In this document: piece after piece, positions 25,446-33,627 of the stretch
How positions within the stretch are numbered: position 1 is the stretch's first letter
How the letters are laid out: every line of letters starts with the position of its first letter
Assembly: GCA_937922925.1 (NCBI GenBank)
Contig: CALAKU010000034.1
Location: forward strand, 1-36,397
Direction: 5' to 3'
DNA: 36,397 bases
From: an uncultured Arenicella sp.
GTDB taxonomy: Bacteria; Pseudomonadota; Gammaproteobacteria; Arenicellales; Arenicellaceae
Program-made: the position numbers and the translations under genes
The notes under the pieces: generated by a model
What the model saw: the letters and a program-made list of their open reading frames with translations, nothing else
Told to the model about the DNA's origin: nothing
Databases searched by the model: none

Positions 25446-28271
25446 TTAGAAGTTACCTCTAAAACCTACCGAAAAGCGAGGGCCACTGCTGAATGCGCGA
25501 TCCAGTGTGCGGCTCGAACGACCATGTCGGCGCGTGGTTTCATCAGTAATATTTAAGCCTTCAACAAACACCGAGTAGGTATCGCTGATATTGTAACTTG
25601 CAGAGAAATCAACTTGACTGAAGGCTTCAGTGAAAATAGGCTCAGCACCGGAGACCAATAGGAAATCGTCTCTCCAGTTCCAAGCAACTCGAGCCGACCA
25701 TGGGCCTTTTTCATAGAAACCCACCACATTCGCTGAGTCGCTCAAACCAGTTAATGGAGCTGGTGCTTGCGTTTCAAAATCACCAAGGTCGAACTCAATA
25801 TCACCATCGGTATAGGTATAGTTAAGAACGAAGCCAAAACCATTATCAAACACGTGCTGCCAAGCGAACTCAGCACCGCGAACAGTGCCTTCATCTGGCG
25901 AATTAAAGTCACGTTGTACGTCAAAAATGATCGGCGTGTCACCAGCCATCGATAAACAACCGGCACCCGGGCAACCTGGGCGAGTAAAACCCGGGTTGGC
26001 AATTGGGTTACCCGCAGAATCAGGTAGCGTTTGACGCTCAATGTCGGTGGCAGTAAACGCTAAAACATCTTTGTTAAACAACCCTAACGACGCATAGCTC
26101 CCTGGCTTGTAATACCACTCTAGCGAGAAATCGAGATTCTCGGCCTCGGCTGGTTCTAAACCAGCGTTACCTTGAACAGCGATAAAGCTTCCCGTACCGC
26201 CGTCGGTTGCGGGGCGCAGCGCATTAAAGCTGGTTGAAGGTGTTAACGCAGCAATCGGTTGGCGAGTGATGGTTTCGCTGTAAGAGAAACGTGCCACTAA
26301 GTTTTCGTTCACATCGAGTTTGAAGTCAACGCTAGGCAAAATGAAATCGTAGTTGCCTTCAACCGTGTCAAAAACAAAACCGTCGCCACGAACGAGTCGC
26401 AGCTCGGCATCGTTGATGAACTCAGTCGCTAAAATTGGCTGCTCAGCAGTTTGACCAACCACGTCGGTTTCTTCATAACGAACACCGACGTTAATCGCCA
26501 ACGGCATGTTACCAATTGCTGTTTGGAAATCAGCCGATGCAAATAACGAAGTAGTCTCTTCTAAGACACGCTCAACCGCCTCGGTGGGCTCGGTGAAGAA
26601 CCCTTGTGCTTGGGCAGCAGCAACAGCGTCACGCGGGTCGTAGCGGAACAAACTCGGGAATAAACCTGGGCCACCGCCACTAAAATCACTAAAACGGCTA
26701 CCCCGTGACTCGGCGATGATGTTGACCCCAGAGGCGTCAAAATCAGGCACGCCGTCGGTGACACCATCAATTAAGAAAAAAGTTTGCGTTTCTTCATTGC
26801 GGTAGGAGTAGTCTTGATAAGACGCACCAAACGTAACGCGTTGTAGAGCTGTTTCATTATCAAACAGGTATTCACCTAAAATTTTGAACTCGTCGACTTC
26901 GTTCAAGATTTGGCGACCACGTTGCTGACCAATGTCGGGCGTTAAATTTGCAGGATCAAAGGGGTCAAAACCAGCGGCTTCAACGAGCACATTTGGAATA
27001 TCTCCGTCGCCAAAATCAGCTCCAACCAAATCAACATTTGGCGAATGGAAGTTAATCACTAGCTCCGCCGTTTCATTGCCAGGCTGCGATTCAGACTGAG
27101 AACTGTGGGCATCCACATTAAGGCGAAAGTTATCACTGACATTCCAATCAATATTGATACCAAACGAATCATTATCGGTGACTAAATCTTGTGCGAAGCC
27201 AAAGGCATCAACATCAATGTTATTGCCCGCGTCACGCAAGCTAACCACACCATTAGCATCTGAAACGCCTGAGCGTTGGCCATCAAAACCAAACCAAAAC
27301 CCCGTTCCATTTCGCAAGGTCAACTCGTCGAAACGTGACAAATGGTAATCAATATCAATCTCAAGGTTATCAGTAGGTGCTAACTGTAATACAAACTGGC
27401 CATTTACGCGCTCGCGTTGAACATCGGCAGTTTCAAGAATGAAGTTACGTGCCAAGAATAAGGCGTTTCTGGGATTTGTATTGGCACCAAAATCAATCGC
27501 TGATTCAACTGCACCGTCAAAGGCACGTTGGGTTAAGTCTACCAATCCCGTTTCTAATCGACTGTCACGTTCTTGATAAGAGAGCGATGCCAGAAAACCA
27601 ATTTTTTTGTCATTCCAGTGATCGCTCACCAAAAATGAGACGTCCGGCGTAAAATCAGAACCGGTTTCGTTGGTTGTGTCGTGTACCGCTTTGACATTCG
27701 CGACAAATTTAAAGTCGTCATAATCGAATGGCTTAGCCGTACGAATATTCACGGTAGATCCGATCCCACCCGTTGGTAAGTCAGCACGGCCCGTTTTAAA
27801 GACTTCAACCCCCGATACGCTGGAAGAGGCGAGCTCATTAAAGTTAAAGCTACGATCCAAAAAGCGTGAAAATAATGCGTTAGAGGTCGGCAGGGTTCGA
27901 CCATTTAAGGTGACAAGATTAAAACGTGGGCCAAACCCTCGAACAGTGATTTGGTTGCCCTCATTGTTCTCGCGGTCGATCGAGACACCTGTAACGCGTT
28001 GCAATGATTCAGCCAAGTTGGCATCTGGGAACTTGCCAATGTCTTCTGCCGAAATCGCATCTACAACACCGGATGCGTTTCGTTTTATTTCCGAAGAACG
28101 TTCTAATGATGAACGAATACCCGTGACCACTAATTCTTCAAGCGGATCACTCGATGTCGTTTGTGCAGTTGCTTGCTGCGCAGATACGCCAAGCATCGCC
28201 GTTGCAACGGCGGTTAATGCAAATCGACCTGCACCTCGAAAATTAGAATTGGGCATGTTTGCCTTCTTCAT
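25446..28271 (-). CDS. TonB-dependent outer-membrane receptor, probably for agaro-oligosaccharides
   Basis: 941 residues. Signal peptide (hydrophobic about 16-34, cleavage near ATA-QT), TonB box LEELVVTG (about 44-51), plug domain with the typical DIGKFPDANLAESLQRVTGV and VRGFGPRFNLVTLNGR segments, then a long 22-strand-type barrel rich in aromatic residues and ending in Phe (SVGFRGNF). It belongs to the large gammaproteobacterial/Xanthomonas-Caulobacter carbohydrate receptor type rather than the SusC type; no SusD partner is present. AGGAGAGG lies just before the ATG. The neighbouring GH50 genes and shared operator suggest agaro-oligosaccharide uptake. SapC follows on the same strand. Confidence 0.92.
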   Translation of the reverse strand: MKKANMPNSNFRGAGRFALTAVATAMLGVSAQQATAQTTSSDPLEELVVTGIRSSLERSSEIKRNASGVVDAISAEDIGKFPDANLAESLQRVTGVSIDRENNEGNQITVRGFGPRFNLVTLNGRTLPTSNALFSRFLDRSFNFNELASSSVSGVEVFKTGRADLPTGGIGSTVNIRTAKPFDYDDFKFVANVKAVHDTTNETGSDFTPDVSFLVSDHWNDKKIGFLASLSYQERDSRLETGLVDLTQRAFDGAVESAIDFGANTNPRNALFLARNFILETADVQRERVNGQFVLQLAPTDNLEIDIDYHLSRFDELTLRNGTGFWFGFDGQRSGVSDANGVVSLRDAGNNIDVDAFGFAQDLVTDNDSFGINIDWNVSDNFRLNVDAHSSQSESQPGNETAELVINFHSPNVDLVGADFGDGDIPNVLVEAAGFDPFDPANLTPDIGQQRGRQILNEVDEFKILGEYLFDNETALQRVTFGASYQDYSYRNEETQTFFLIDGVTDGVPDFDASGVNIIAESRGSRFSDFSGGGPGLFPSLFRYDPRDAVAAAQAQGFFTEPTEAVERVLEETTSLFASADFQTAIGNMPLAINVGVRYEETDVVGQTAEQPILATEFINDAELRLVRGDGFVFDTVEGNYDFILPSVDFKLDVNENLVARFSYSETITRQPIAALTPSTSFNALRPATDGGTGSFIAVQGNAGLEPAEAENLDFSLEWYYKPGSYASLGLFNKDVLAFTATDIERQTLPDSAGNPIANPGFTRPGCPGAGCLSMAGDTPIIFDVQRDFNSPDEGTVRGAEFAWQHVFDNGFGFVLNYTYTDGDIEFDLGDFETQAPAPLTGLSDSANVVGFYEKGPWSARVAWNWRDDFLLVSGAEPIFTEAFSQVDFSASYNISDTYSVFVEGLNITDETTRRHGRSSRTLDRAFSSGPRFSVGFRGNF

Positions 28272-28771
28272 TTTTCCTCTCCTAATATTTATTCGGTTCG
28301 TTTGTTAGAAATTTTCTGTTTGCTTTACCAAATAGTCGAAACGGAACCAGCGATATAACTTTGGACTATCAACTATCAAACTCAATGTTATATGTACTTT
28401 GAAAATAAAACAATATATTGTTAACAATTAACAGTTAAATATTTAAGAGGTAGATTCGATAGGCCTGTTGCGTAGACCAAACTTAAATCACTTGCACCGC
28501 CGATACGGAAATTTGACAGTAACCATATCTATTTGAAAATTAAAGAATTTCTTATTGTGAGAGAGACACAGCCTCAATCAAGACGGCTGCATATCAAAAT
28601 AAAAGCCAACTGAAATTCCAGATCTGATTTTGCAAACTGATTCCAAAACTTCGTAATAAATTTTGAAAAAGCACAGAAATTAAAAATAAATAGCCGCTTA
28701 GATTTACCAGTTATTCCATAAAATCATGCCTTAACCGCTACAATCTCACCCTAACCCAAAACACTAAACTC
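28272..28771. other. Divergent intergenic region, TonB receptor / GH50 agarase
   Basis: 500 bp, AT-rich, no gene recognised. It holds operator-like site C (28417-28432). On the plus strand a TACAAT -10-like hexamer (28739-28744) stands about 20 bp before the region preceding the GH50 ATG, without a convincing -35. The GH50 leader from there is A/C-rich with no Shine-Dalgarno. No clear promoter was found for the receptor gene. Confidence 0.5.
28417..28432. promoter_or_regulatory. Operator-like site C upstream of the TonB receptor gene
   Basis: Perfect palindrome ATTGTTAACAAT (28417-28428), extending as TTGTTAACAATTAAC (28418-28432), which matches the pattern TTGTNNACAATNNAC. A second GTTAA element at 28434-28438 gives the same spaced-arm layout as site B. 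It lies about 147 bp before the receptor ATG and about 340 bp before the divergent GH50 ATG. Confidence 0.55.
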
Positions 28772-31237
28772 ATGGCTTTCAATAATAAAATAACTCTCAC
28801 CAACCCGCTAACTTTGAAGGTGCACTCACTTCTTCTTGGCTTGATTTGCCTTTGCCTAGCGGCTTGTGATGATTCACCTGAGTCAGATCAACAAAGCAAA
28901 CCGCCTGCTCGGTCTTTAGATAGAGAAATCATGCTTGCGGATTTTAATAACGGGCTTCTTCCTTCTTATATAAGTGCAAACAACGGCGATGTCTCCATCG
29001 TTGCGTTTGACCAGACGGCACGTAACGACAAGTCACCCGACGCATCAACACCAGACACGCAAACGACACAACAAGCCGAAAGATCCAAAGCCCTGAAAGT
29101 CAACTTGTTCTCGAAAGACAACTGGTCTGCGGCTTTAAATTTACAGCCTGACACACCGTGGGATTGGAGCCAGCATCGTGACTTCAACCTCGCTTTTGAC
29201 GTCGCCAATTACGGCAGTGAATCAGTACAAGTTGATTTGGTCATTACCGACATAAATGGCGATGCCTACACGCGCGTCTTTGTCATACCCGTCGGCGATG
29301 CCACCACAGTGTACGCAAAAATGGATGGTCATGACCAAACTCACCCTGATGGCACTCCGATTAATGAGTTTAATTTCATTTCAGGGTTGCGCTCTAATCC
29401 ACCAACGTGGCAATCGACAGATCGGCAGGTTTATTCGCTGTGGGGGAAAAAGTCTTTAGCCCTTGAGGGCATCACCGGCGTTAACTTTAATGTCTCAGGC
29501 AATTTGAGTGACCGAGAGTTCATTCTAGATAACCTTAGACTTCGCCCTAACCCACCGATGGACCCGAATTTTCTTGTTGATATTGTTGACGAATTCGGCC
29601 AATTCACACGGGCTAATTATTCAAGCAAAATATCAAGCTTAGAACAGCTCAAAACAATCGCCGACCAAGAGATGAGCGAACTCGCAGGAACGACTTGGCC
29701 TAATCGAAGCCGCTTCCACGGCTGGAAAGGCGGCCCCAAACAGACCGCCACCGGTTATTTTCGTACCGAAAAAGTGAATGGCAAATGGTGGTTAGTGGAT
29801 CCTCAAGGCTATCTCTACTTTTCGACAGGCTTGGATATCATTCGCCTATCAAACTCGTCGACGATTACAGGTTACGACTTCGACGCGTCAACGATTCAGG
29901 CTCGTGATGTCAATGAGATTATCTCCGAAGACGATCAACCTCTAAATCGTGTCAACGAAGACGCTATTCCTAGCCGTACGTTAATTAATCAAACTCGTGC
30001 AAATATGTTTAGCTGGCTACCCAAATACGACGACCCGCTGGGCGATCATTTCGGTTATCGACGGTCGGTGCAATCTGGCCCCATGAAGCATGGCGAGACC
30101 TTTAGCTTTTACAGCGCAAACTTAGAACGGCGTTATGGAGAAACGTATCCTAAATCGTATATGGATACCTGGCGAGACGTTACTATCAAGCGCATGATCG
30201 ACTGGGGTTTTACCTCGTTTGGCAATTGGGCTGAGCCTGAGTTTTACGCAAATACTCAAATCCCGTTTATCGCTTTTGCCGACATCAACGGTGACTTTGG
30301 CACCATTACCAGCGGCTTTGATTTTTGGCATCCATTGCCCGATCCTTTTGATCCTAAGTTTTATGATCGCGCGCTGGTCTCTGCTCAATTTGTGGCTGAA
30401 CAAATCAACGCGAGCCCTTGGTGCATGGGTATATTTTACGATAATGAACAAAGCTTTGGCCGCCCAGAAACAGATAAACTCTACTTTGGTTTGGTATTAA
30501 ATACACTCAAAGAAAATGCCGAGACGACGCCAGCTAAAGCCGCATTTACTAAAATTCTACAAGAAAAATATCGCAACATTGCCGATCTAAACTCTGCGTG
30601 GCAAACGAGCTTTGGTTCTTGGGATCAATTCGCAACCATGGCCGACGCTGGCTTTACGACACCCGAGCAACGGCAAGACTATTCCGACCTACTGTACGCT
30701 TTTGGCAAGCAATATTTTGGCTCTATTCGTCGGGCCACCAAAAAAGTTCTACCTAATCATTTGTACCTAGGTGCGCGTATGGCCGACTGGGGTCGACCTG
30801 ATGAAATCGTGCGCGCCGCCGCTGAGGAATCAGACGCATTATCGTTTAACTTATACGAAGACGGTTACAAAGCCAGTCACTGGCAGATCTTAGACGAACT
30901 CGATAAGCCAACATTGATTGGCGAATTTGGATTTGGCGCCGATGACGCTGGCCACTTTCATCCAGGTATTGTGGTCGCCGCTGACCAAAAGGATCGTGCG
31001 CGCAAGTACAAAGCCTACATGCATTCAATTATCGATAGCCCACACTTTATAGGCGCACATATGTTTCAGTATATGGATGGGCCAATTACAGGGCGCGCGT
31101 ACGATGGAGAAAATTATAATTTCGGCTTTGTATCAATTACCGACATTCCATATGCGCCTTTGGTTGAGGCTGCCAAAGAAGTACACGGCGAACTGTATAC
31201 GAGACGGTTTGGCGCGCCTTCAGAAAAAAACCAATAA
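28772..31237 (+). CDS. GH50 beta-agarase, lipoprotein
   Basis: 821 residues. Type II signal with lipobox LAAC and modified Cys at position 32. The +2 and +3 residues are Asp-Asp, which in E. coli retains lipoproteins in the inner membrane (periplasmic face). A CBM-like beta-sandwich (about 45-260) precedes the TIM-barrel catalytic domain, with ATGYFRTEKVNGKWWLVDPQ marking its start. Predicted acid/base E559 (FYDNEQS) and nucleophile E718 (LIGEFGFG) are 159 residues apart, close to the spacing I recall for Saccharophagus Aga50D. GH50 enzymes act mostly as exo-agarases releasing neoagarobiose. A paralogue lies at 33628 with the same catalytic spacing. No Shine-Dalgarno is seen before this ATG. 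The gene is divergent from the TonB receptor and convergent with the PhyH gene. Confidence 0.9.
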   Translation: MAFNNKITLTNPLTLKVHSLLLGLICLCLAACDDSPESDQQSKPPARSLDREIMLADFNNGLLPSYISANNGDVSIVAFDQTARNDKSPDASTPDTQTTQQAERSKALKVNLFSKDNWSAALNLQPDTPWDWSQHRDFNLAFDVANYGSESVQVDLVITDINGDAYTRVFVIPVGDATTVYAKMDGHDQTHPDGTPINEFNFISGLRSNPPTWQSTDRQVYSLWGKKSLALEGITGVNFNVSGNLSDREFILDNLRLRPNPPMDPNFLVDIVDEFGQFTRANYSSKISSLEQLKTIADQEMSELAGTTWPNRSRFHGWKGGPKQTATGYFRTEKVNGKWWLVDPQGYLYFSTGLDIIRLSNSSTITGYDFDASTIQARDVNEIISEDDQPLNRVNEDAIPSRTLINQTRANMFSWLPKYDDPLGDHFGYRRSVQSGPMKHGETFSFYSANLERRYGETYPKSYMDTWRDVTIKRMIDWGFTSFGNWAEPEFYANTQIPFIAFADINGDFGTITSGFDFWHPLPDPFDPKFYDRALVSAQFVAEQINASPWCMGIFYDNEQSFGRPETDKLYFGLVLNTLKENAETTPAKAAFTKILQEKYRNIADLNSAWQTSFGSWDQFATMADAGFTTPEQRQDYSDLLYAFGKQYFGSIRRATKKVLPNHLYLGARMADWGRPDEIVRAAAEESDALSFNLYEDGYKASHWQILDELDKPTLIGEFGFGADDAGHFHPGIVVAADQKDRARKYKAYMHSIIDSPHFIGAHMFQYMDGPITGRAYDGENYNFGFVSITDIPYAPLVEAAKEVHGELYTRRFGAPSEKNQ

Positions 31238-31272
31238 AAAAACCGCAGGGCGTTCCCCCGAACACCCTGCGG
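31236..31272 (-). terminator. Rho-independent terminator of the PhyH gene, overlapping the end of the GH50 gene
   Basis: Stem CCGCAGGG / CCCTGCGG (31243-31250 with 31265-31272) continues past a bulge into GTTC-CCCC-GAAC (31252-31263). On the minus strand it is followed by seven T (plus-strand A run 31236-31242), so it ends the minus-strand PhyH transcript 26 bp after its stop. The T run reaches into the GH50 stop codon. Plus-strand termination would be weaker. Confidence 0.75.
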
Positions 31273-31297
31273 CTTCACCCCGAACAGCGATTAATCA

Positions 31298-32182
31298 TTA
31301 CGCAGTGGCTTGATACAGAAGAGGGAAATACTTCGACTCCATTTTCTCGCCCTTTGGCACACGAATATCGGTGCCACGCAGCATGATGTCTTCTGTATCA
31401 CTTTTAGTACCGTCAGCAAATACATTCAATACCAAGGCACGACGGCTGCGTTCAGAAGTATTAGCATAAGAACCATGAATCATCAGAGGATGATGAAACG
31501 CGGCATGCCCCTTTTTCAGCTCTATTGGCACCGGTTTAACTTGTTTTTTTTGATCTTCGTTTAACTGCTCAAGCAAGGCATCCATCTCACCTCCCAGCTC
31601 AAGGCGCTTTAGTAAACCCCACCGATGACTACCAGGAATGTATTGCAAACAACCATTTTCCTGCGTCGCGTCGTCAAGGCCTATCCAACAAGTTAGGTGC
31701 TGCATCGGTACGGTACGAACCCAATACGAGTAATCTTGATGCCAAGCGACGACACCGCCATGTTTGGCCGGCTTACAAAACAGTTGGTCGTGCCAAAAAC
31801 GAACTGAACGATCACCAAGCAGCTGACTGGCTGGTTTGACAAACGCCGGATGCCAAAGCACATCGTGAAAGCCCTCAGCAATACGCCAATGCCCTAGAGA
31901 GTGAAACAAAACGGTATTCGGGTCAGTGGATTGATTCGCGTGTATTTCGTAAAACAAATCGCGCTTAGGATGATCGGGTTCAGCAATTTCATTTAGTTCT
32001 TTGCGCAACAATTCAACTTGCTCGTCATCCAAAATTTTGATGTTGCTGACGTAACCATATTCGTGAAAATGGTCGATCTGTTCTGCACTTAACTTAAAGG
32101 GCAGAAAATCGCTCTCGTCTTGTGTCTTCGGAAAATGGTTGGCTACGGGCTCGTGCCAGTTTGCAAAGTCGTGTGAACTCAT
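31298..32182 (-). CDS. Phytanoyl-CoA dioxygenase (PhyH) family Fe(II)/2-oxoglutarate oxygenase
   Basis: 294 residues, cytoplasmic. Iron ligands are H148 and D150 (WHQDYSYW) and H236 (MIHGSYANTS), with R247/R248 positioned for 2-oxoglutarate. The frame extends to a TTG at 32224, but that region overlaps the operator, so I choose the ATG at 32182. It has no Shine-Dalgarno, yet lies exactly six bases after a CATAAT -10 box, fitting a leaderless transcript. PhyH proteins hydroxylate varied small molecules; the substrate here is unknown. Position between two agarases and under the shared operator suggests a decorated agar sugar or a product such as a methylated galactose (speculation). Transcription ends at the hairpin 31243-31272. 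Confidence 0.85.
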   Translation of the reverse strand: MSSHDFANWHEPVANHFPKTQDESDFLPFKLSAEQIDHFHEYGYVSNIKILDDEQVELLRKELNEIAEPDHPKRDLFYEIHANQSTDPNTVLFHSLGHWRIAEGFHDVLWHPAFVKPASQLLGDRSVRFWHDQLFCKPAKHGGVVAWHQDYSYWVRTVPMQHLTCWIGLDDATQENGCLQYIPGSHRWGLLKRLELGGEMDALLEQLNEDQKKQVKPVPIELKKGHAAFHHPLMIHGSYANTSERSRRALVLNVFADGTKSDTEDIMLRGTDIRVPKGEKMESKYFPLLYQATA

Positions 32183-32188
32183 AGTAGG

Positions 32189-32217
32189 ATTATGATACAA
32201 ACTCAAATTGTATACAA
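32189..32217 (-). promoter_or_regulatory. Promoter of the PhyH gene, embedded in operator D, predicted leaderless
   Basis: Minus strand: -35 TTGTAT (32217-32212), 17-bp spacer, -10 CATAAT (32194-32189, five of six). Six bases separate the -10 from the ATG at 32182, so the predicted start of transcription coincides with the start codon. The -35 lies inside the operator-like sequence 32208-32225. Confidence 0.45.
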
Positions 32218-32225
32218 TATACAAT
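32208..32225. promoter_or_regulatory. Operator-like site D between the PhyH and MFS-GH50-lactonase genes
   Basis: TTGTATACAATATACAAT contains the perfect palindrome TTGTATACAA and matches TTGTNNACAATNNAC at its first 15 bases, the same pattern as sites A-C. It is 26 bp from the PhyH ATG and 62 bp from the MFS ATG, so it may control both directions. Confidence 0.6.
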
Positions 32226-32286
32226 TTTCAATATATGATGCCCAAGCGTTTCACAAGACCATCGAGCCAATAGCTCATACTCATCA

Positions 32287-33594
32287 ATGACAACTCAGGC
32301 GGTAGGCCGTTCAAGGCAAGGCAAGTACTCGATTCTTACGTTGATCTTCATCAGCGTGGTAATCAATTACATGGATCGCGCGAATATCTCGGTGGCAGCA
32401 AGCGCTCTATCGTCTGAGCTAGAGCTGAGTAAAGTACAAATGGGTTATATCTTCTCAGCCTTTGCCTGGACCTATTCGTTCATGCAGATTCCAGGCGGCA
32501 TACTTGTTGACTCGATCAAGACGCGAATTCTCTACCCGTTTATTTTGGTCGCTTGGTCTGTCGCCACGTTGATTCAAGGTTTGGTTAGTTCCTTGGCGGC
32601 GATCATCGGCTGCCGCATGGCCATTGGTTTGTTCGAGGCACCGTCGTATCCCGCTAACAATAAAATTGTGACCCACTGGTTCCCGCCGGAAGAGCGCGCG
32701 AGTGCAATTGCCGTTTATACCTCGGGGCAATTTATTGGTTTAGCGTTCTTATTGCCGGTGCTAACCCTCATCCAATCGGCCTTTGGCTGGCGAGGCCTCT
32801 TTATAATTTCAGGCTTGATCGGCATTGTATGGGCGGTGTTCTGGTACATATTGTATCGCGACCCACAAGATCTCGAACAAAGCACCTCACCTGAGAATAG
32901 CCAAAACAACTCACAGGCGAACAGCGTAGTCGAACAAGACGCTTTTGATTGGAGTAAGGTGTTATTGGCCTTTTCAAGCCGAAAACTCTGGGGCGTCTAC
33001 ATCAGTCAATTCTGCTTAGGCGGCACCTTTATTTTCTTCTTAACCTGGTTTCCAAGCTACCTTGAAGAAACCCGAGGTTTGAGCTTATCGAGCACGGGCT
33101 TAGTGGCGTCCATTCCCTTTATCGCCGCATTTTTTGGCGTACTGCTCTCTGGCTTCGCATCCGACGCTTTAGTTCGCCGGGGTTTTTCTAATGAGTTCGC
33201 ACGAAAAGCGCCCGTTATCACAGGCTTGGCCTTATCAAGCTGTATTGTCGGTGCGAACTATGTCGACACCACCACTGGGGTCACGCTGTTTTTATCCATC
33301 GCCTTTTTTGGCAATGGCTTGGCGTCGATCAACTGGGTTTTTGTATCACTGCTGGCGCCTAAAAATATGGTCGGCGTCGTTGGCGGCTGCTTTAACTTTA
33401 TTGGCGGCCTATCGGCAGTCATCGTCCCTATTGCCATAGGCTATCTCGCTAAAGACGGCGATTTTAAACCCGCCCTTGCACTCATTGCAGGCTTGGCAAT
33501 GCTTGGCGTTTGTTCATATTTATTTTTAGTTGGCAAAATCGAAACTGTCGATCTTGGCGGTCGCCAACAAGTGAACAAACCATCTCAACCCTAA
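32287..33594 (+). CDS. MFS transporter, anion:cation symporter (hexuronate/galactonate type)
   Basis: 435 residues, 12 predicted transmembrane helices. The N-terminal INYMDRANISVA segment, the FSAFAWTYSFMQIPGG loop 2-3 region, RMAIGLFEAPSYPANNKIV and WFPPEERASA are hallmarks of the ACS family (ExuT, GarP, DgoT). These import sugar acids with protons, so a galactonate or anhydrogalactonate-like substrate is plausible, unlike the neutral-sugar permease at the left edge. It heads an operon with GH50 (33 bp gap) and an exported SMP-30 lactonase, which could supply such an acid in the periplasm. No clear Shine-Dalgarno is seen at the ATG. Confidence 0.88.
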   Translation: MTTQAVGRSRQGKYSILTLIFISVVINYMDRANISVAASALSSELELSKVQMGYIFSAFAWTYSFMQIPGGILVDSIKTRILYPFILVAWSVATLIQGLVSSLAAIIGCRMAIGLFEAPSYPANNKIVTHWFPPEERASAIAVYTSGQFIGLAFLLPVLTLIQSAFGWRGLFIISGLIGIVWAVFWYILYRDPQDLEQSTSPENSQNNSQANSVVEQDAFDWSKVLLAFSSRKLWGVYISQFCLGGTFIFFLTWFPSYLEETRGLSLSSTGLVASIPFIAAFFGVLLSGFASDALVRRGFSNEFARKAPVITGLALSSCIVGANYVDTTTGVTLFLSIAFFGNGLASINWVFVSLLAPKNMVGVVGGCFNFIGGLSAVIVPIAIGYLAKDGDFKPALALIAGLAMLGVCSYLFLVGKIETVDLGGRQQVNKPSQP

Positions 33595-33627
33595 TCAAAT
33601 TATCATCTGGAATCGGAATTCTTAATT

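Noticed and set aside
27910-28308. 132-codon frame antisense to the TonB receptor N-terminus
   Set aside because: Shadow of the receptor plug domain; no ribosome site or protein features.
32183-32224. Longer PhyH start at the TTG of 32224
   Set aside because: The extra 14 residues are encoded inside the operator palindrome and promoter, and no ribosome site precedes the TTG.
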